DNA from: Pseudohaliea sp964438205 | GTDB taxonomy: Bacteria; Pseudomonadota; Gammaproteobacteria; Pseudomonadales; Halieaceae | Length of the DNA: 64,000 nucleotides | NCBI GenBank assembly: GCA_964438205.1 | Contig: CAYTJQ010000014.1 | Coordinates: 1 to 64,000, forward strand | Reading direction: 5' to 3' | In this document: positions 39,104 through 47,800 of the stretch, in pieces | Layout of the letters: each line of letters opens with the position of its first letter | Numbering within the stretch: position 1 is the stretch's first letter | The notes under the pieces: generated by a model | Databases searched by the model: none | What the model was told of the DNA's origin: nothing | What the model saw: only the letters and a program-made list of their open reading frames with translations | Made by a program: the position numbers and the translations under genes

Positions 39104-39418
39104 ATGGCAGTGAAGAAACCCGCTCAACGCATGCTGAAGAACCGCAAGACCGGCGTGGTGTTCCCGTACAACCCCGATCTGGCGCGGCACCCGGATATGG
39201 ATGACCTGCAGACGGTCGACGAGCAGTTTGCCGAGGCGAAGCGTACGCGCAAGCGCAAAGGCCCGGTGCGCAGCCGTAAGAAAGCCGCTGCTCAGACCGA
39301 GCAGACCGCTGAAGCCGCTGGCGAGGCCGCTGGCGCTGATGCCACCGAGACTGGTGGCGAGGGCGATCCGCTGGCCGGTTTGACTGATCAGGACCTTGAA
39401 GGCCTCGAGGATGTATGA
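39104..39418 (+). CDS. Hypothetical basic/Ala-rich protein (104 aa)
   Basis: Starts at MAVKKPAQRM with AAGGAGAGCGTC upstream. The first half contains 'LKNRKTGVVFPYNPDLARHP', a pattern common in small phage head proteins, then a Lys/Arg-rich stretch (KRTRKRKGPVRSRKKAAAQ), and the second half is Ala/Glu/Gly-rich and disordered. It overlaps the adaptor gene by four bases. Confidence 0.55.
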   Translation: MAVKKPAQRMLKNRKTGVVFPYNPDLARHPDMDDLQTVDEQFAEAKRTRKRKGPVRSRKKAAAQTEQTAEAAGEAAGADATETGGEGDPLAGLTDQDLEGLEDV

Positions 39419-40098
39419 ACCTCGGCGATCTGCGAGGCCACCTGCGGGCGGAGGTCCTTAGAGACACCGCCCTACCTCAGCTCTGGAGTGATTCGGAGCT
39501 AACGACCTACCTCAATGAGGCGTACGTCGCGTTCTGCCGCCGTACGCACCTGCTGGTCGACGCGGAGTCCGACTTCACGACCTTCGACACCGTTGCCGGG
39601 ACCGCGCGCTACGCGCTCGATCCGCGCGTCCTGCGCATCAACCGGGCGGGCATCCTCGGCACGGACAACTACCAAGAGCTGGACGCCGGCACCCGGCACC
39701 AGATCCCGGTGACTCACCGCGAGGGCCGGCCAGTGGCGTTCACGACGCAGACGGGCATCGACGTCGGTACGCCCGGCGCCGCCCAGATCCTGTTCTACCC
39801 AATCCCGGATGACGCGTACACGATCGTCATGGAGGTCGCACGGAAGCCGCTGGAGCCGTTGGCCGCGGCCACGGACGAGCCTGAGATCGACGAGGACTAC
39901 CATCTGGCGCTGTGCGATTACGCGGCGTGGCGCGCGCTCTCGAATAACCGGCCCGAAGGCGCTAACATGCAGGCAGCGCGGCCGTTCCGGGAGGCTTTCG
40001 ACCTGATCGTGCGAGACGCGAAGCGAAACATCGCGCTGCTGCGCGCCGGCCACCACCCGCGAGCAGTGGCGAATTGGACCGGTAAGGTTCGGAGGTAA
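39415..40098 (+). CDS. Probable head-tail adaptor (227 aa)
   Basis: ATG overlaps the previous stop (ATGA). Begins MNLGDLRGHLRAEVLRDT, then LWSDSELTTYLNEAYVAFCR, the N-terminal helical pattern of phage adaptor/connector proteins that bind the portal ring, followed by beta strands (VTHREGRPVAFTTQ) and a C-terminal helix pair (YHLALCDYAAWRALSNNRPE). Position after the capsid cluster supports the role. Confidence 0.7.
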   Translation: MNLGDLRGHLRAEVLRDTALPQLWSDSELTTYLNEAYVAFCRRTHLLVDAESDFTTFDTVAGTARYALDPRVLRINRAGILGTDNYQELDAGTRHQIPVTHREGRPVAFTTQTGIDVGTPGAAQILFYPIPDDAYTIVMEVARKPLEPLAAATDEPEIDEDYHLALCDYAAWRALSNNRPEGANMQAARPFREAFDLIVRDAKRNIALLRAGHHPRAVANWTGKVRR

Positions 40099-40100
40099 GC

Positions 40101-41873
40101 ATGCCAACCGCCAGCGAGATCTATCGTGACTCTTTCGTCACCAAAGCCGCTGACAAGGTAAAGTCCGCCTCCGCGGAGAACCGGCGTCGGCACTTCGCTG
40201 AGGCCCAGTACCGCACAGGGCCCCGCCCGGAGCAGGCGCGCACGCCACTGGAGGCTCTGCCGCCACCCCCGGCCACCGGGGGCAACGGGAATGTCGCCAA
40301 CGTGAAAGCTGCTGCCCGCGGGGTGGCCGGCCAAACGCGCTTTGACCCGTCACAGGTCCCGGGCGCCCGCGTACTTGTCGACGGCCTGAGTCAAGCACGC
40401 AGCGCGCCGGATAGCTTGACAGCCGTCGGACAGTTTACACGCGCGCTGCCTGCTGCCGGCGCGGATTTGCTTGTGTCTGGCTACAACGCTTTCGCACGCC
40501 CCGCGATGGAGCAGCTCGGCCGGTTCGGCTCTACGGTGGCCACGGGCGACCCCGACGCGTGGCGCCGCGGCATCGAGGACTTCTCGACCGGATTCGATGG
40601 TGGCGGTGGGCGCTCCCCTCAGAGCGCCCTGCAGGAAGTGCAGGCCCGAGGGCGCCGCATCCCCGCACCGGTGGCCGCCAACGGATCAACCGCAGGGCGG
40701 ATCAGTAGTGGTGAGGCTTTCGGCCCGGGCGTCGTGACCGATCCGAGCCGAGGCAACATCACGGCCATGAACTCCGCCCGCGGGGTGGCGCTGGGCGACC
40801 GGGCAAACATGCCCGTCAACTACGTGGACTTCGCCGGTGCGAACGAGGAGTTCGCCGAGGCCAACCGTATCCGGCAGCGGGCCATCGACGCGCAGCCCCG
40901 CGGTGCCGGTGTGGTCGTGCCCGGCGACCCGGTCAGCGACATCTATGACCGGGCCGAGGCGCTCATGGCACAGGCGCGGGGGACCAACGACGCGTTCGAT
41001 CGCAGCGGGCTGATCCGCAGCGCCAACCTTGTCGCTGACCGCGCAGGCACCATGGCCGATATGGGCACGGCCAACGATCGTAACCGAGCCATTATCGATC
41101 AGGCGCTGATCAGCTCAGAGGGTGCTGCCGCCCGGACGCAGGAGACGGCCGCAGCTGCCGCGCAGCGTAAGCGGATGGAGCTCGAGGCTATGGGGCCGTA
41201 TCGCGAAGCCATGGCCGCAGATGCCATGGCGCGGGCGGAGCGGTCCTTGAACGGGGAGCCATTGGACCCAGCAGATCTGGAAACCTTCGGTGCGCTGGGT
41301 TTGCTGGCCTACGATGAGGAAGGTAACCTAGACCCGAGTGATCCCCTGACAGGCGCCCTGCTTCAAAGCGCCTTCGGCGGCATCAGCTTCGCTACCGGCG
41401 GCATGGTGCCGCCCGTGTCCGCGGTGCAGAGCTACGCCGACGGCGGCATGGTAGGTGGCGCACCGGCTATGCCCGCCCAGCCGCTGTTGCTGGACTACCA
41501 AGCCTACGCCCGCGGCGCCACGGAGAAAGGCCTGCAGCCCGTCGGGTTCGAGCAGTTCCTGCAACTCAAGCAAGGGGCGCAGCAGCGCACCATCGGAATG
41601 GCCGACGGCGGCCCTGTGCCGGACGCCTCTGGCAAGATGGTTGTCGACCCGGATCCCAACGCGCCGACCGACTCTATCCCTGCTATGATCGACGGAGAGC
41701 AGCCGGCCGCACTGGACAGCGGCGAGTTCGTGATACCGAAAGACGCGGTACTGTTCTACGGCACGGACAAGCTGCAGAAGATGATCGACAAGGCGAGGAA
41801 GCCCGCTGATGGTGGACAACCGCAACAGCCCGGGGCGGCCGGGGTATCTGCAATCGCCGCAGCCGGCGCGTAG
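40101..41873 (+). CDS. Internal virion protein (590 aa)
   Basis: Starts at MPTASEIYRD with GGTTCGGAGGTAAGC upstream. Ala/Arg/Gly-rich and largely helical. It ends with 'MADGGPVPDASGKMVVD', 'IPAMIDGEQPAALDSGEFVI' and PKDAVLFYGTDKLQKMI, a motif group that recurs in internal or tail-ejected proteins of short-tailed phages. The last 65 bases overlap the giant gene in another frame. Probably ejected into the host with the DNA or part of an internal core. Confidence 0.6.
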   Translation: MPTASEIYRDSFVTKAADKVKSASAENRRRHFAEAQYRTGPRPEQARTPLEALPPPPATGGNGNVANVKAAARGVAGQTRFDPSQVPGARVLVDGLSQARSAPDSLTAVGQFTRALPAAGADLLVSGYNAFARPAMEQLGRFGSTVATGDPDAWRRGIEDFSTGFDGGGGRSPQSALQEVQARGRRIPAPVAANGSTAGRISSGEAFGPGVVTDPSRGNITAMNSARGVALGDRANMPVNYVDFAGANEEFAEANRIRQRAIDAQPRGAGVVVPGDPVSDIYDRAEALMAQARGTNDAFDRSGLIRSANLVADRAGTMADMGTANDRNRAIIDQALISSEGAAARTQETAAAAAQRKRMELEAMGPYREAMAADAMARAERSLNGEPLDPADLETFGALGLLAYDEEGNLDPSDPLTGALLQSAFGGISFATGGMVPPVSAVQSYADGGMVGGAPAMPAQPLLLDYQAYARGATEKGLQPVGFEQFLQLKQGAQQRTIGMADGGPVPDASGKMVVDPDPNAPTDSIPAMIDGEQPAALDSGEFVIPKDAVLFYGTDKLQKMIDKARKPADGGQPQQPGAAGVSAIAAAGA

Positions 41874-44800
41874 GGAGTCGTTCGACCAGCTACTACAGCG
41901 GTCGCAGGAGTACCGGCGCCAGAAGGCCGCTGAGGCCCAGCGCAACGATACCTTCGTAGGAGATCTCGGAACGGCCACGGCCACCGGGCTGATGCGCCTG
42001 CCCGGAGCCCTCGCGGGCTTCGGCGACATCGTGACTTCCCCGCTGCCGGGCAACCGGTTGGTCTCCAAGGCGGCTTCGGCCGTCGGCGAGGCCACGGGCT
42101 TCACTCCGGGCCAGTGGGCCGACGAGCGTGGTGCGCGCCTGTACTCCCGCCCGACCCTCGAGGCCCAGCAGAACATCCAGCAGGCTGACCCCCAAGGCTT
42201 CGGGGAGTCGGCCGCGGCGTATTTCCGCAACCCCCGGGCCATCGGGCCGCTCGTGGCGGAGTCTCTCGCTCCGACCGTGGCCGGCGCGCTGCTGACGCGC
42301 GGTCTGGCCCGACCCCTGCCGAACACCAGCGCCTTCACCCGGGCCGGTATCGGCGAGGGCTCGATCGCCGCCGGCATGACGATGGACGCAATGCCCGAGG
42401 ACGTGCCCGAGGGCCGGGCCGCCGCTGCGGCGCTGGGTGTCGGCGCCACGACGGGCGCGTTCGGCGCCGCCGGCGCGCGGCTGGCTCGTCGCTATGGCCT
42501 GTCCGACCCGGAACTGATCTTCGCCGGCGGCCGCCCCGTGCTGGCCCCGGGCCAGAAGCGCCTCAGCCTGCTGCCGCGCGTCGTCGGCGGTGCCGTGTCA
42601 GAAGGTGTGCTGCAGGAGCTGCCGCAGGGCGTCAGCGAGACGGCCATCCAGAACTGGGCGGAGGGCGTCGACATCTACGACGGCATCGGCCGTGCTGCGG
42701 TGGAGAGCATCCTCGCCGGCGGCGTCATGGGCGGCGTATTCAACGTACTGCCGCAGCCGCAGGAGGGCGAGGCAGCGGCGCCGCCAGAGCAGGACCTCAT
42801 TCCCGAGGAGGGCGCGACCGGGGCGCCGAAGGCGCAGACGATTCAGGATGTCGACGAGGCGCAGCTGCTGAGCGCCTACGACACGCTGAACCGCGTCGCG
42901 AAGAACGCACCGCAGCATCGGGATCTGTCCGCGGAGGCGCTGGAGCGTATGGAGCGCATCCGGGCTGAGCTGGTGCGCCGCGGCAAGAACCCGGCGATCG
43001 TGAACCGGCAGCTGGCGCAGACAGAGTTCGATCAGGCCTACGACCAGCTGCGGAAGGCCGAGGGCGCCTACGAGGAGCTGGTAGACGCGGACCCGGAGAA
43101 GGCACGGAAGAACCTCAAGAAGCAGGACGCGCTGCGGGCGACCATGGATGAGCTGTCGGCTCAGTACCCGGACATCGCCCGGGCGCCGGCGCAGGCCGAG
43201 TACAACCGGCTGGTGGAGCGCACCGAGGAGATCGCCAAGGGCCTCAAGCGGGCGAAGAAGAAGCGCGACGGCCGCACTGCCATGCTGCTGCGGGAAGCGC
43301 GCGACGCTAACCTGCGCCGTGTGCGGGAGCTGAAGGACCAGTTCGAGCTGGAGTACACCGGTGACGACCCGGCCGGCGAGATCCCCGTGGAGGCCGCTGA
43401 GGCCGCCCCAGAGGCGCCCGCAGCTACACGGCGTCAGTCCCCAGCCCCAGAGACCGCACGCGCCGAGGCGGAGCTGGAGGCGACGCAGGAGGCCCTGAGT
43501 GACGCCCCGGAGGACCCGCCGGCGCTGGCTGACCTCAAAGCCCGGTGGATGGAGGGCGAGCTGTCGGACCAGATATTTACCCGTTCTGGCGAGTTGGCCG
43601 GCGGGCAGGGTAAGGCACGCCCGCGTAGGTACTTCGAGCGCCTGCAGGGTATGGCGCCGGATGAGTTGATGGCTGAGAACGAAGCGCTGCAGGATGATAC
43701 ACGCCAGTCCGCCTTGTGGCGCTCGCAGATCATGGAGTCCGTGCTTCGTGCTCGCCAGGCTGAGCTTGATCAATTCGAGGCCGAGCAGGAGATTCGGCGC
43801 GAGCAGCCGCTGGGGGGTGAGGAGCTGGGGCAGATATTCTCCGGCATGACGCTGTCGGATCTTGACCGCCGGCGCATCGATGATCTGGGCTCGATGCAGG
43901 AGTTGCGAGGTCAGGCCATCACTGACCTCGCGGCCAAAGAGGGGCGCGACCGGAAGACGATCGTAGAATGGGCTGACCGGTTCTACCAGAAGATCGTGCG
44001 GCAGGTAGCCAAGTCTCGCGGCGTGGCTAACGACGAAGCGCAGGCGCTGGTAGTGGCGGCTATTGGTGAGCGCCCCAGTGTACGCGAGGCGCAGCGGCGC
44101 GAGGCGCAACAGGAGGGGGAGGCTCCGGCGTCTCGGCAGCAGACCCAGACTAGCGGGCAGGCGGCTCAGCTGGGCGCCGCCGGCGAGGCCGAGCGCTTGC
44201 AGGGCGAGCTCGTTGCGGCTCGCGAGACCGGTGCCGACCCGGCGGCTATCGAGCTGCTGGAAGACGAGCTGGCGGAAGCCGAGGGCCGGGCCTTCGCCGA
44301 GGAGATCGGTGGCGGTAGCGACATCGAGGAGCAGCAGCAGGCAGGCGTGACCGAGCTGGTGGCTCGCGGCGACGACGGTGAGGGCGGAGGCGGCTCCGGC
44401 GGCATCGTGGCCAGTGCCAGCGCCCAGCAGGATACTAACGACAGCGTGGCCGGCGACAGCGTCGGCGGCCTGTTCAACGCCTTCATACGCTCTGCCACGC
44501 AGCCGTACCGCGACCGTGCCAAGGGCACAGCCGCCGCTGTGAGAGACGCCAAGGCATCAGGAGACAAGGCGGCCATCGCCGACGCCCAGCGGGAGGACGC
44601 GGTCGCGCAGGCGCAGTTCGAGGAGATCGATGCCGCGGCCAAGGATCTCACCGCGCTGATCAAGGAGGGCGCGAAAGAGGCGCAGCTGCTCAGCGACGAC
44701 AAGCAGCTACTGCAGGCGGACATACGCGAGGGGCGTCGGTTCGTCAGCAACCTGACGACGCTGGGCGAGGGCCTCAAGCAGCGCGTCGGAAAGCCTGATC

Positions 44801-47800
44801 ATCAGGCTGCCGGCACGTTCTGGGGTGTGGCGAACAGTGCGGCCAAGCCCGATCAGGCGAACCTGCGGCTCGACGGGCCGTCGATGTCGTGGGCCGAAGT
44901 GGGTACGGATCCGCGTGTCTACCAGAAGTGGATGATCGAGCTGGGCCGGATCACTGAGGATTACGGCCTGACCAGCATCAATGAGCTGGTGCCGCTCATC
45001 GCCAAGGGGGACGCCAAGGTCAGGGGCGCGATATCTCGCAAACTCGTGACGGCAGTGAACAACACCATGAAGGAGGTGCGAGATGAAGACGGACAATACG
45101 TCCCGTTCGAGACCACGGTATCGCTCGCAGAGGGTCAGCTGGGAGAGCTTGAAGAAACTCTCGCAGCAGTTGAAGAAGAACTTGCCCGAGTTCGAGAGCC
45201 GATTCGGGACGCTACCGACGCCTTCTTCCGGGACTTCGGCATCAGCGGCGCCGCGCAGTCGCAAGCCTTCGGGGAGCTGACCAGAGCGGAGCGCGCCGCC
45301 GCGCGGGATGAGGCGCAGGCGTCGAACGTCGAGGAGGAGATTGAGGACGAGGCAGAGGAGCTGAACCTAGACGCGACCGGCGAGGCACGGAACGCACTGG
45401 ACGAAGGCCGGCCGATTGATGAGGGCGAGTTCCCCGGCATTCAGCCCGCGGAGGAATACTTCGCGGAGACCGATGAGACTGTCGGCTACACGGACGAGGA
45501 GCGCTACAGCTGGAACCTGAAGGTGGGCCCCGAGGGCGGCACTACGGTTGAAGAAGTCGAAGACGTTATCGCCGCGAAGTTCTCCTCCGCTGAGTCGCTG
45601 CGCCGCCGGGTGACCGTCGTGCAGTCGTGGGCCGACATGGACCTAATCGCCGCGGCGATGGAGATGCCCCGTCGGGTGCCGGTGGACGCGCAGGGGCTGG
45701 CTTACAAGGGCCGGTATTACCTCATCGCGGACAACATACCGAAGGGTAAGGAGTTCTCCGTATTCATGCACGAGGTGGGTGTGCATGGCGGCATGGAGAC
45801 GCTGCTAGGTAAGGAAAAGTTCGCGCAGCTGGCCGGGCAGATCACGAAGTGGGCCGAGGAGGCGCAGAGCGGCAAGCGGCGGCTCGAGAACGTGCTGGCG
45901 GACAAGGCGTGGGGCCGGGTCGGTGCCGCCCGCGTGGCGTTGTTCAACAGCGTGGAGTTCACCGAGGAGCTGACCAACAGTGAGCTGGTGGCCTACTTCG
46001 TCGAGGAGGCGGTGGCCCGTGGCGTCGATCCCACAGCGCTGCAGGGTGCCAGCCCGGGGCTCGCTGCGTGGTGGCGCACGCTCTGGGCGGCGTTCAAGTC
46101 AGCCGTGCGGAAGCTGGGCGTCAACGTCGGCAGCGTCAGCGCACAGAACGTCGTAGACATGGCCTACGGCGGCGCGCGGTTCGCGCTCAACGGGGCTTAC
46201 CATGGCGTGGGCGAGAAGGACCGGTTCTTCCGAAAGTTCCGCTGGGATAACCTCGAACACGGCATCTCGGCGTGGGGGCACTACGCCGCTCAGCGCCGCG
46301 GCCACGCTGACCAGTTCCGTGTAGGCGGAGAAGATATGGCCGCGGTCGAGCGCGAGATGGGTGGCGACACCGGCACGTACACGCAGCTTGTCGACTTCAA
46401 CGCCACGCCTGAGAGCACGATGCACTGGGAGAACCGGGTGGGTGATCAGCATCCCCGGGTGCGCGCAGCCATTTACTCTGTGGCCGAGGAGCTACTGGGT
46501 GAGCCTAGGACTGGCCGCACGATGGGGCGGATCGACGAGCTGTTCGAGCGCGTGCAGAGGCGCGAAAACGTAGCTGAGGAGCAGGTGTCCGAGTGGCTGT
46601 ATAACGCAGTGATGGCTGTGGACGATAACGCTAGCCAGCCTGCCAAGCGCAAAGCCATAGAAAACGCTATCGCGGGCATCGGCCCGGCAACAGCCGGTGA
46701 CCTGCTGGACATTCTCGATGCCAACGACGACGCCACCGTGGCGCTGGGTAACGCACGCAGCGCCCTGCAGTCGATCAACGACGAGATGACAGCTGGCGAT
46801 GCTTATGACTTCATCGCGGAAAACGCGTTTGCCACCCCCGGTGCCGGAAAGCCCACGCTGTCCAGAGCGCTTAACCGTGCCGGCGTGCAGGCTGTCGTGG
46901 TCAGCGAGAAGGGTGACTACTTCGGCCTCAACAACGACCAGCCCAGCGACGACGAGCTGGCTGACCGGCTGCAGGACGCCCTGACGTACGGCGAACCCGA
47001 GCTGGTGGCCGATGCCATCGAGCGCCTCTCCGAGCCCCGGAACGTCATTTCACTGTCGGACCCGGGGATCCTGCGGATAGGGTCGTGGCGCGGCGGCAAC
47101 GACAGCGACATGAAGTTCTCGATACTGGCCGGTAACCGGGTAGACCAGCGCGTCGTGGATAGCATGGGCACCACGGCTCAGTACAGCTACAACACGCTGC
47201 GCAAGCAGATCCGCAAGCTGAGCTACATGTTCAGCTTCACGCATGATCTGGCCGACCGCGGCGAGCAGATTCTGCGCGGCATCCGAGAATGGCACACGGC
47301 CGTCAATCGCCGCAGCGTCGAGCGCAACGAGCTGGACTCCGAAGTGCAGCGGGTGCTGGACCCGGCCCAGCGCCTGAAGCCAGACCGTCGCCGCGCGCTG
47401 AACCGCGAGCTGGCTCACTACACCGTCACCGAGCGGTGGCCGTTCGACCCCGTGCAGGAGGGGGTGATCGACCCGCCGGCGCCGGACGCCGAGCCGCCGA
47501 AGGTCAGCAAGGCGCTGTCCGACCGGTTCCAGAAGAACCTCACGGCTGAGGAGCAGGTCATCGCCATTAATATGTTCAGGATGGCCTACCGCCTGCGCAA
47601 GGAGCAGTCCGAACTGACCGCGGAGAATATCAACCGTCTTTATGCCGAGATGCTCGAGCGCGCCGAGAGTCCGGCAGAGCGGCAGAAGCTCGCTGACGAC
47701 CGCGATGAGCTGGTTGAGGATGTCCGGTCCCGGGTCACGTCGAAGCCGGCGTACCTGCCGCTGCGTCGCTTCGGGAAGTATGCTGTCGTGTTCAAGTCAC